NCBI GenBank assembly: GCA_007449985.2
Contig: VIIQ02000181.1
Span: 62,001-126,000, forward strand
Reading direction: 5' to 3'
Length of the DNA stretch: 64,000 nt
Source: Desmodesmus armatus
Lineage: Eukaryota > Chlorophyta > Chlorophyceae > Sphaeropleales > Scenedesmaceae
Position numbers and translations under genes: made by a program. Of this stretch, positions 39,401 to 50,600 are shown in pieces; the stretch's first letter is position 1, and every line of letters starts with the position of its first letter. Under the pieces are notes generated by a model that searched no databases, was not told the DNA's origin, and saw nothing but the letters and a program-made list of their open reading frames with translations.

Positions 39401-42400
39401 CATCCACATGGAGGCTTTCCGCGAAGTCTTCTTGGGCTGGCCGCCAGGGGCGCGCCAGCAAGCCAACCCAGACTGCATCTTCGGGCAGGTGCTGGGCCAC
39501 TTCAGCAAGTACGAGACAACGGGCCGTGCAGATCTCCATGATCACGGCAACATCATCCAACCCGACCTGCAGCCGGCGCGCATGCTGCAGCTGGCCAAGG
39601 AGCACCCCAAGGAGCTGGCCCGCTTCCTTGAAGGTATCATGTGCCGAGAGGTAGTGGACGTCCCTACCGAGCTGCAGGTCGACCGCAACTCCGAGCCCAA
39701 GCCTGCCGCCTACAGGGCGCCTCTGGACACCACCACTGACGCCAGCATGCAACACATCATTGCAATGCTAGGCAATTGCCAACTCGACGTGCAACGCCAC
39801 CACCACACTTCCACCTGCGCCAACAATGGCGGCGCTGCCAATGACCTCGCCTGCCGCGTCACCATGCCCCGGTGCACCGTCCCGGACACCAGCACCATCG
39901 CCCAAACCCAAAGCCTGGTGGTCAAGTGCAACAACGCACACGTGGCGCCGCACATTCCCGCACTGCTGCTGGCGCAGCCCATGAACCAGGCAGTGTGGGT
40001 TTCTTGTGAGGCCAGCGCGTCCCTGCGCAACCACTACATCTGGGCCCTCGCCAAGGCGCACAACCTGACGAACGCACCACCGCCGCCGATGGTGTCTGCG
40101 TCCCGCAATGCAGCTGAGAAGGCCGAGTACGCCACCAAGTACTCGACCAAGCCAGACAACGTGAACCTGGCAACGCCCACAGCACAGCTGGCACTGCGCA
40201 TCCTTGAGCGATCTCACAATTTTGCGGCTACCAAAGCTGGCGCTGCAGGTGAGCCACCAACGTTAAGTAGGTGCATCAACAGCGCTCATGTTGTTCATCT
40301 TGTCACAAAGGCAAAGGTCATGCAGTCGTCATTGACAGCGCATGCCCGGCATATTAGGTCAAACCTTATGTCCCATTCACCTACTTCCCTCAGGTCATCA
40401 TTCCGATTGCATGACGCAGTGCCTGACACTAAGACTGTGTACATGCCTTGCTCGCTATGCTTGCAGCGACGGCAGGGCAGCCCTCCCGTTGGTCCAACAA
40501 CCAGATGCTGGCCCTCAGCCAGTTGAGGCAAGTGCTGAACGTCGTGCATGGCAACATCACCTACCCTGCCACGATGGTGGCCATGGCGCTGCTCGGGCTG
40601 GGCGACAGCAACATCACCCACGCCACAGTGGTCCACGAGTACGACGCCTTCGCACAGGCGTTGCAGCGCCGTGCCTCTGGCACCGAGCAAGACACTGAGC
40701 TGGCCATGCAGGTGCATCACGCAAACGGACGTGTTGACTTCGCGTCGAAGCTGGACGACTACGACCACCGCCCCCCCGCGCTGGAGGAGTACAGCCCTGT
40801 GTTGCTATCCATGCTGTACGAAAGCAAGCCTTTCGCCACCACCGAGACAGTCACCCAAGATGCGGACAACACCACAGCCTCTGCCAGCACACCCCGCTAC
40901 CGGCCACACCCACTGGAAGGGTCCTACCTGCAGTACCAAGAGTCCCACCCTTTCTACTCATCGCACGTCCTGTGCCGGAGGCCACACCCCTTGCTCCCTC
41001 GCTTCTGCGGTGACCCGCCCACTCAGCCCACGAACGACGCCAGCCACGAGGACAAGGAGGACTGGGCAGCCTATTTCCTGGGGAACTTTGTGCCTCACCG
41101 GCCGAACACCCCCCTGCCAACACCCTTGTACCCTGTGGCTCTCGCCTGGATCGCAACGGTCACCCCGACTGCCACGGAACCCGCCTGCAGCGCTGTCCCT
41201 CCTGGCGTGCTGCCGGCCGATCCCATGGACGTGGATGTCACAGCACCCAGCACCCTCCACAGCAACGGCAGCAGCGCGTCACACTCGGCGGCTGCCGCGG
41301 ACCAGGACGCGGCCGCGGCCACCGACAATGCTGCAACGACAGTGGCAGCTCCGTCCTGGGCCTGGCAAGACGTCCCGCACATCCCTGGAGCCGACACCCC
41401 CCACCTCCTGCCCTTGGACAGCCAAGCTGCCCGTCAACTGCCCGTCCCAGCTTGCCCTCACTCAGTCGCACACGCGCTGCGTACCCTCCCGGGGCAGCTG
41501 TCAGCACAGCACCTCAGCTACCTGGTCGCAGACAACATTGATGGCCGCACTGCCGCCCGCAGGGAGATCGGGGCCTCCGTGCACGTTAAGCGTGCCGTGC
41601 AGACGGCAGGGCTCGCCGTGGCTGCCCGCTTGCAGGGTGCAGAGCCTGTCGCACCTCAACCAGTCGACGCCGAAGAAGACTGGACCGAGCTGGACGTCAG
41701 CGATGACCCGGAAACCACAGATGCTGCCATGGCCGCCTTCGACGCATCGATGCAAGCAGCAGAAGAGGATCAGGACAACCACCTGCGCCAGGGCCCGCTG
41801 TCCTTTGTCCCCTTTGCAGACATGCCCATGTCAGACGCCCCACCTGCCACATACCAATGCACAGGCACCAGTGAAGTGCGCCAGCTGGGCGCCGCTGTCC
41901 GCGCCGCCACCGCCTGGGCAAGGCACACGAAACCGCCGGAGGCAGCGACATCGGCTTGGGGGATTCCACCCAGTTCCTCAGCGTGCGCCCTGGCGAAGGC
42001 ACCACGCTGCAGGCCGTGTTGTACGTCCTCCAGCCAGAAGGCCCCGACACTGCACGCACGCAACAGCTGTAGGTCATCGACGTGGGCTCAGTGCCGCCCT
42101 TTGTGCCCTTGGACCACCTGCCCACGATCGAGGAGACCATCCTGCTGACCGGCCTCAACAGAAGGCAAGCGCTGGTGTTCGCCTACCTGGCGAAAAGGAT
42201 GACCGACCGCCAGAACGGCACCCTCCCCCCTGAGCAGCTGCTCCTCCTCTTCCTCGGCGGCCCGGGCACAGGCAAGACGCACGTCATCAAGACCCTGCAG
42301 TGGTTTGCCTTCCAACACAAGATCCACCACACCATCGCTGTCACTGCATACGCATGGAAGGCCGCCATCCTGCTGCAGACCCCTCACACGCCCGCGTCCA

Positions 42401-44131
42401 GCACCAGCACCTTCTTCCACATCGACTCACGCTCCAACGACTGCCTCCGTCCAACCACGCAGCGCACCGACTACAGGGGCATGCGTGCCGACAACCTCGA
42501 CGGCAAGTGGTTGACCTTCTTTGACGAAATCAGCTTCATCGGGGCCAGCCACCTCAACGCCATGTCCCAAGCCGCCATCCAGGCGGTGTCCACGCTGTTC
42601 AACAGGCCCGACGAAGCGCAGGCCACTGCCCCCCAGCTGCCTCAAGGGTGCCGAAAGCCGTCAGAACAGGTGCCCCCCCTGCCATTCGGTGGCCTGGACG
42701 TCGTGGGCGTGGGCGACCTGCACCAGCTACCGGCCGTCAACTCCGTGCAGCTGTACACCGCCGTCGACCACATCCCTGCTGGCCGCAGCAGGGACGGTAA
42801 CATCGACGGGCGCAAGACCTTCGAGCAGTTCAACTCCGTCATGATCCTGACGGAGCAGAACAGGATTGCCATCGACGATGCAGACGGCCAGGAGCTGCTC
42901 AGGTGCGTCAACGTGTTCTGTGACGACTCCGCCGCCGGCCCCAGCCAGGAAGACGTGGCGGCTGTGTTCGACGCGCTCAACGCCAACACCGTCACAAAGG
43001 AATGGCTGCAACAGCAGTACGCAGCGTCAAAGGTCCCCAAGATCGTGGTGCTACGCCACACCGTGGCCAAGCAGCTCAACCTTGACCTGGCCCAACAGCA
43101 CTGCATCGCCTGCAAGGAGCGCATGGTCGTGTGGCCGTCAGTGGACTCGGTGTCTGTGGAGCATGCCGGCGGTTACACCACCATCCCCGTGCCCCCCACC
43201 CTGGGCGCCATCGTCAACCAGCTGCCGCCCAACAAGACAGGCAACATGCTGGGCGTGGGGTACTTCTTCAAGGGCATGTGCATGAGGTTCACCACGAGCG
43301 CCAATCCAGGCATTGGCCACATGACAAACGCGGAGTGCGTGGCAGAGGCGCTCATCCTGGACCCTGCAGAGCCCGAAGACAGCGGCGGCCCAGTCCACAA
43401 GCTGTACAAGCCGCCCATCGCCATCTGCGTGCGCCCTTTGCAAGCCAACGTCGGCGACCTCTGCAGCAACGTGTTCCCACAGTGCCCTCCTGGTTGCATC
43501 ATCATTCCCTTCCCTAAGAAGCCCACGTCCTTCCCGTTACACTTGCGCACCCCCGTGAAAGTTGGCGGCGCCTTCAGAACCTCCATGACATACAAGCGCA
43601 GGAACTTCACCCTGGGCGTCGGCTACGCATTCACGGACTACTTCTGCCAGGTGGGGCCAGGACAAACAGACAGGCCGACCTGCAAAGTGGCATGTGTCAG
43701 ATTGCTTGATGGAGTCAGTCAATGATTGAGCCAACCTGTTGCTTACCAAGTGTGCATCATGACCAGCTGGTAGCTGCCTACTGCCCTCACAGCGAAACGT
43801 CCCATTTTGCTTCACCTTGCAGGGCTCCAGCTTTGGCGAGGACCCGTGGATGGCAGACCTGACGCGCCCTAGGTCAGGCTCGGTCAGCCGGGCATCCGTG
43901 CACGTTATCCTGTCCAGGTTCCGCCGCCTGTCCAACATCAAGCTGTACACACCCTTGTGGAAAGCAGGTGATGCAGATGCACGCGCTGATTTCATCGACT
44001 ACTTCCACAGCAAGTGCAAGCTCAGCAGCGACGAGAGGGCAGAGATGGAACGGTTGCACTCCCTGGCAGAGGCCACAGAGGCGCGGCTGCTGGCGGCTGT
44101 GGGGCACCTGCTGCCACAACACTTGCAGTAA
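36428..44131 (+). pseudogene. Helitron Rep/PIF1-helicase gene, degraded
   Basis: Probable exons about 36428-37066, 37288-37703, 37950-38919, 39150-40248, 40467-43650 and 43823-44131 (TAA). Helitrons replicate by rolling circle through an HUH nuclease fused to a PIF1-type helicase. Seen: CxxC pairs (CCVCARYLP, VCPECW), a DUF6570-like region (LTALEAKLLAPYR), Helitron-like N-terminal FPHGEGGCPKGMS, the conserved FITLNP block, HUH-position LHDHGNIIQPDL, tyrosine motif EYATKYSTK, Walker A GGPGTGKT, Walker B FFDEISF, GVGDLHQLPAV, and motif VI VILSRFRRL. Breaks: in-frame TAG at 38427-38429 and 42070-42072, frame changes near 39170, 39258 and about 41.92 kb. The helicase part 42082-43650 is intact. 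The 5' limit is uncertain. Probably non-autonomous now. Confidence 0.85.
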
Positions 44132-45990
44132 ACCACATCTTGCACATGGTAGCAGTTTGACAAGTATCTGCATCTGCCTGTACGTCGCAAGGCATTTGGC
44201 TGCTGCGGTATGTGTGGGCAGCATGCCCGGCTTGAGTTAACATCTTGTGCCAATGGTGTGCACTAGGCCTGCATCTGGCTTCTCTTGTGTCGCATGCCCG
44301 GCCCGAGCCCATCTGACTGCGCTGCCATTCACGTCAGCAAAGTTGTGAGTTCACGTGCCTGACATGCCTTTTGCCTGTCTGGTTGGCACCTTGCCTGCAC
44401 TCCCCAGTTTCAATAATATGTACTGCCGTTGACAACCACCGCCTTGTGCCTCAGAATTCATATGCTGTTGCAAGTGTTCCTGGGCTGGATTTTGTCTGTA
44501 CGGTGATATTCACTGCCTTGACTGGCAGATTCACCGTGGGTCAGACACACTATATCTGCACTGTGCGGCTTTCATGTGTATTGGCAGTCTGCACCTTGTG
44601 TGTGCCTGCCAGCCACGGTGGCATTCCTCACGCTTGGTTGACCGTGCACGTGCCTTGCAGGCCTGCACCTGCATGTGCCTGAAGCACACCGATGTGTGCC
44701 GGTACCTGCATGTACCTGGACTGTTGTGCGCCTCGAATTTGCACACACTGCCTGGTATGCCTTGTGCCGATGCCTTTCCCGATCTAGCTACGTTGACATT
44801 CGCCTGTTTAGTGGTCATGCGTTCACCTGCCTGGCACATCTACCTGAACGTCCTGGCTTTGTGCACGGTGTACCTTGGTGACAACTGGATGTCACAGCGT
44901 CAGGGTTCTGGACATGCTATGCTGCATCTGGCTGGCCTCGCATACTACATGATCAAGCCCACAAGCCTCACATGTACTGCCGTGTGTTGCATTTTGTCTG
45001 TGCGGTAACACATTACCCTCCAGACTTCCAGGTTCGTCATGGTGCAGACACACTATATCTGCAAGTGTGCCGCTTTCGAGTCTGTTGGCGGTCAGCACCC
45101 TGTGTGTGGCTTTGTGGATTCCACGCACATTTGAGCTAGTGCATGGTGTTGTAGCTGTTGACGTTGACAGCGGCACCGGCCCCAAATCCAGTTCATGCCG
45201 ATGGCAGGCTGCTGTGCAACCCGACTGTGTCCTACACAATCAAGCCTGCAAGCATCACACGCACTGCAAGCCGGACAGTTGCTGCACAACTGTGCTTGTT
45301 GTTGGAGTCATGCAGCCGGCCTGCAGACTCGCTGCCTTTATACATGTCGTGTACCACCATGTGGTGCGTTCCTGCACCAAGTTGAGCCAAGTTGATGGCA
45401 TGCAAGCAGTTGAACCCGTTGTAAACCAACAGTTGCACTTTGGCCTCGCACCGTACCTGCCAGCACACCATCCGTTATTGAAGTACCAACTGTAACCAGC
45501 ACCCAGCTACACTCCATACACCTGACACCAATCACATGCATCATGCAAACTCTACCTGCACAGCAGTCCTACACAGCCTGCCCCCAACAGCACTGTCGCA
45601 ACCAACCACTGGCAACTGTGCCTGTCAAGATTAGCACCACATGTCACCCTGGCATCCACATACTGTTGCAGACTGGCACAGCACCAACACGAGCCTGGCT
45701 GCCAAATGAAACCAGCACCCAGCTGCACTCCATACATCTCACACCAATCAGTTGCATCATGCAACCTCTACCCACACAGCCTACACTGCTGTACAGCTGT
45801 CACACAACAGGACAACCACACTCCGTACACCAGACACCAGCCACACTGTGACAGCCTCTTGCAACATGCAGACAGCACTGCCACAACTTGACATGGCCCA
45901 TACACCTGGGTTGTCAGCACATCCCATCACAGTCCTGGGCGCTAGTCAAACTTGCTGCCAACTGCAGACTAGGGAACCCCTGAACGACCC
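44132..45990. repeat. 3' part of mobile element with internal diverged repeats
   Basis: No gene supported. The stretch containing CAGACACACTATATCTGCA occurs at 44540 and 45043 with similar flanks (period about 500 bp). A second repeat pair, starting ACCAGCACCCAGCT, lies at about 45494-45578 and 45710-45790 (period about 216 bp). Confidence 0.65.
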
Positions 45991-46319
45991 TGCCCCGACC
46001 TCGACCGTACAAACACTTCGACGGGGGACCGCGATAGCGCTGATTTTGTGTAATACCGTTGCGAATTTCGACTTCGATAACGCGTTCGAAATGGTGTGAC
46101 CGACAGCCTTTGCGTTTGGGCCAGTCGGTTGATACGATGCGTCCATACAGTGATTGTATGCCAAGGTAGGAAGTATTTGCGAGCAGCAGTATGGGCAGGC
46201 CGGTAGTTTGCAATGGCCGCAACCTCGTGGATGTCTAAGTGCGACGTAAAGATGACAGCTTTGAGCGCTATTGCCAACAACCAACGCAAATACAGCCCTT
46301 GGTTGCTGTAGAACATGAA

Positions 46320-47060
46320 CCTGCAAGGCAGGGGGGCTGACTGCCCCCCTGGACCCCCGCCACCAACACTGCTACTGTGCTGCTGCTGCTGTACCTTTTG
46401 CATTCAAGGCAGGGGGGCTGACTGCCCCCCTGGACCCCCGCCCTGGACACAAGTAAAATCCCTGTCTGCACCAACACCTGACCATGCAAGGCAGGGGGGC
46501 TGACTGCCCCCCTGGACCCCCGCCACCAACATTGCTACTGTGATGCTGCTGCTGCTGCTGCTGCTGTACCAGTTGCATACAAGGCAGGGGGGCTGACTGC
46601 CCCCCTGGACCCCCGCCCTGGACACAAGTAAAACCCCTGGTTGCACCAACACCTGACCATGCAAGGAAGGGGGGCTGACTGCCCCCCTGGATCCCCGCCA
46701 CCAACACTGCTACTGTGATGCTGCTGCTGCTGCTGCTGTACCTGTTGCATACAAGGCAGGGGGGCTGACTGCCCCCCTGGACCCCCGCCCTGGACACAAG
46801 TAAAACCCCTGGTTGCACCAACACCTGACCATGCAAGGCAGGGGGGCTGACTGCCCCCCTGGACCCCCGCCACCAACACTGCTACTGTGATGCTGCTGCT
46901 GCTGCTGTACCTGTTGCATACAAGGCAGGGGGGCTGACTGCCCCCCTGGACCCCCGCCCTGGACACAAGTAAAATCCCTGGTTGCACCAACACCTGAACA
47001 TGCAAGGCAGGGGGGCTGACTGTCCCCCTGGACCCCCGCCACCAGTACTGCGTGTGCTGC
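46320..47060 (+). repeat. Right hairpin array (9 copies) with higher-order structure
   Basis: Hairpins near 46327, 46408, 46490, 46583, 46665, 46755, 46837, 46924 and 47006. Two spacer types alternate, one with (CTG)n and TGTACC-GTTGCATACAAG and one with GGACACAAGTAAAA and ACCAACACCTGA, giving a higher-order unit of about 170-175 bp. Copies are much more alike than in the left array. Confidence 0.92.
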
Positions 47061-47676
47061 TGCTGCCACCGGTATCCCCTGCCTCATAAAAAGCAAATGG
47101 CTGCATTCATTTCAGTGCAGCAGCACTGGATAAGACAGCAGGGGGCAAGGGGGGCGGCAAGCCCCCCTAGCTTGAAATATTCAGTGCAACAAGCTACACT
47201 GTAAAATAAGTATTGGGGTGCATGTCTGGAGAATGCAGGTGAACAAACATGAAAACAGTTTGACAACAGCAGCAAACACTGGCAACGAACCTGCCTCACC
47301 CCCTTCCTTCTACGGGTCTGCGGACGGAACGGGAGCCCCGTGTGAGCACATGAGTCTGAACCATTGGCATTGGAGGCTGTCGAGCCAACAGGTCCAGGAT
47401 GCAGGCCCTGAGGGACTGACCATCACAATTGAGAGAATGTCGCGTACTTGTATGCCCTATTTTCAGGCGCCTAGCACAGAGAAGAATACGGTTGACGAGG
47501 CAGCATACGGATTGTGCAACAGGCCTCAATCAGAACTACAGGGTGCTGTCACACATTCGAAACTTGTTATTTCCGAGACCCACAAACAAGCAGCAGAAGG
47601 GGCTGCCAGCATATTGACGGTGCATCAGCAAGCGTTGTACAACGTTCAGCATCTTCTTGGAATGCAGTGGGTCACC

Positions 47677-50600
47677 ATGCTGCACAGCATGCTGCACAAC
47701 CACTTGGGCAGTGTGGTCAGCAGAGAGAGTGTGCGTTGCTGCAGCAGCTTTAATTTCAGCCAGCCAACCAAGAGGGACAGGCACGATAGTAGAGGTGCTT
47801 CAAACACACAGCAGCGCAGGCGGGGTAGAGACCAAGATCAGTGGCACCCGCAGCAGCAGCAGCAGCAACAGTATGAACAGCAGCGGTATGATCAGCAGCA
47901 ATGGAGCACAAGGGACCATCAGCAACCACGTCAACGGCGCCAGCAGCGAAGCCACAGCAGCATAACAAGCAACTTTGCTCAGCAGTACCTGGTCACTTGC
48001 CACCCTGGCTTAGAGAAGGTGCGTCAAGCTCTCCAACACTCTCTTCCAACCAAGTAGTTGGCACCCCAGCTTTTTATCACTGCTCCCACCAGCCAGCCTC
48101 GAATCTCTGGCACGCCTTTCTGTGTACGCAAGGCCGCAGTTGTGAGGCTGTCCACGACTGTATTCGCTGTGCTGCTGTCCTGCATAAACGCAGGTGACAG
48201 CAGCAGACCTCCAGCGAGTTTTGGAACAGGCAGGCATCTCTGCAGAAGTGGAGGTGACAGCACCTGGACGCATCAGCATGGGGTGAGCAGCAAACACCAG
48301 CTTGTTGGATACTTGCAAAGGGCGCTCCCTGTCAGGCTCAGCAGCATCCGCAATGAGCGCCATGCTGCACACATCACAGCATGGCCCAGCACAGTGCATC
48401 ACAGCGCATCACAGCGCAGCAGAAGGCTGACACTGCAAGCAACTTCATGGAAGCAGAAGGCTTCATCCAGTATAAACACTGCATGTCCTGCTGCGTTTCC
48501 ACACACCCACTGCAGGTCTGATTCCGTTGCAGCTGGCTATGCTGCAGTCTTCAACCTGCGCTCAGCAACGCGCGTGTTGCACTTGATACACGAACAGCAG
48601 CTGGACCCATACCTGCCCGCCGGACAAACGGTGAGCCAATGTGGCTGTATGTTGCAGGTCATCGCAGTTGCTGTGGCTGCGGCAACTGGGATTTTGACAG
48701 TAGAGGCAGTGTTCCTTGCACTGTGCTCACGCAGCTGGGGGCCTGTTCACATTTGGGGAAGAAAATGTTACACGCAGACACATTGGCCACACATCAATGG
48801 CATTGCCTGCCAGGGTTGAACCGGTTGAAACACTTTTGCTGTGATAGACAGCCCTCAGGCTGGGCGCTGATGCATGTTTGCAGGAGCAGCTGACGCGCAC
48901 AAGCACTGCGACCGGTTGCTGGTCCTCATGCAGTGCACAACGCATCTACCCACGGTTGCCACCTGTATTTCCAGATTGTTGTATGTATTTGCTTGTGGCT
49001 GTATGTGCAGGCGTATGAGGCCACACGTGAGGCAGCAGACTGGGCGGCATTAGTGTTTTCATTATACATGTCTCCCAATGTCCACAAGTGTCAGATATCT
49101 TTGTGTGTACGTATGCATGTGTTTGCTGTGTGCAGGTGTATGAAGCCACGCGTGAGGCAGTAGACTGGGCGGAGCTGCTGCAGCCTCAGCAGACCCTGGG
49201 GGTGCACTGCCTGCACTTCTTCAACAACAGCAACGTCACACACAGCCAGCTGGTGCAGCGGAGAGTGCGGGATGCAGTCTGTGACGCAGTCAGAGACGCA
49301 AGGTGCGGCTGCGGGGCTGCAGTTGGAATAGTAGCCACGGCAGCAGCTTGACCATATGATATTACGCCCACGCGCAGCAGGATCCAATTTCTGCAAGGAA
49401 AAACATGCATATGGCACCCAGGCCGACAGTTGTGCTGCTGGGGGCGGCAGGCTAATCCGCTTCCTATATGATGCGACCTTCACTGCACGTCGTACGTTGT
49501 GCGCAATCATGTCACCTGATCAGGCGTTGACAGCTGCCATTTCTCAAGCTTTCAGCAGACCCGGTGTCGAATTGCAAGCATCACTTGCCCAAAATGCGCA
49601 CACAGGGCTGGTGTGTGCATGTCTATCCTGGTCGTGCATGTCTTATCCTGGCTGGGCATGTCCAACCCTGGTTGTGCATCTCTCATGCATGCAGGGGCAC
49701 TCGACCAGCCCCACCAGAAGGGTCCCCTGACCTTCCTTTGGCCTTCCAGATGCTCAATGACAATCTGCAGCTGTACAGGGATGTTGGCGGTGGCAGCTTG
49801 CACAGGTAAGCATGACACCTGCACATATGCCTTGGCCTGTGCACCGGTAGCTTCAGCTCTATCTGTCCAGCGCCTTTTCTCCCACCAGGTGTTGGTTATA
49901 CAGCACATTGTTGTTGACATGCCGATTGCACTCCCAGTGGACTGGCAGTGTCACAGCAGGCGCTGGTCACTTGCAGTGGGTGTGCCGACAGCTGGGGGCT
50001 GCTTTGGCAGACATGTAGAGAATTTGCATGAGCTACACACGGTATCGCTGCTGTAAGCTGCAACAGGCAGCCTGCCGCAAAGCTCCCTTTGGAAAGCTCC
50101 CCTTTGGAAAGCTGCCACAGTGGGTTGCGGCTTTGATGTTTCATGGTGTGTTCAATGCAGGCGCGGCTACCGTTCAGACTCAGCTGTCAGGAAGGCTGGT
50201 ATCTCACCCTTGTCTTGGCTCATGCTTCCTTGCTGAGCTGTGGTGACACTTGTGCTGTGGTTTGGATGTGGTTGTGCAGGCGTGGCTACCGGTCAGACTC
50301 TGCTGTCCACAAGGCAGCGCTGAATGAGGCCGCTGCTGCTGGGCTCATGCTGATGGCAGGCTGGCAGGACACCTGCAGGCACGAAGGTAGGGGTGGGGCC
50401 CTTGCAGGAGCTGGACTGGCTCATAAGTAGCCTAGTGATGCCGTTTGATGGGCGGCAGGGCAGCATTGATTGGACGTCAGCTTATTGTTGGCGTCGCCAC
50501 AACAATGCGTGTTGTGTGGCAATGGGCATGCTGTCTGCTGTCGTACAGTGTTGTCGTACAGTGTGCTGAAGACCACCTTGAGCGGGTTCCAGTGGGTGTT

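Larger units (their letters stand above)
30440..47345 (+). mobile_element. Helitron-type element with flanking composite direct repeats
   Basis: Two direct composite repeats, left about 30.46-32.62 kb and right about 46.0-47.34 kb, flank a Rep/helicase gene. Both contain, in the same order, a unique block (30552-30790 / 46050-46290, sharing TTCGAAATGGTGTGACC), an array of GC hairpins, and a distal block with a GGGGGGC/GCCCCCC hairpin and CCTCACCCCCTTCCTTC-x-ACGGG (32440 / 47298). They may be termini of one large element, or separate copies of a related non-autonomous element. The exact TC/CTRR Helitron ends are not resolved. Confidence 0.55.

Noticed and set aside
38427..42072. Possible reassignment of TAG to a sense codon, because both in-frame stops in the Helitron gene are TAG
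   Set aside because: The RlmL gene appears to end in TAG, and frameshifts in the same Helitron gene show ordinary decay. Two stops are too few to argue a code change.
40548..42233. 561-codon frame overlapping the Helitron gene
   Set aside because: Arg/Pro/Thr-rich shadow of the GC-rich helicase-linker frame, without helicase motifs.
46320..47060. CRISPR-like array in the hairpin cluster
   Set aside because: Spacers are themselves repeated in two alternating types; no cas genes; eukaryotic context.
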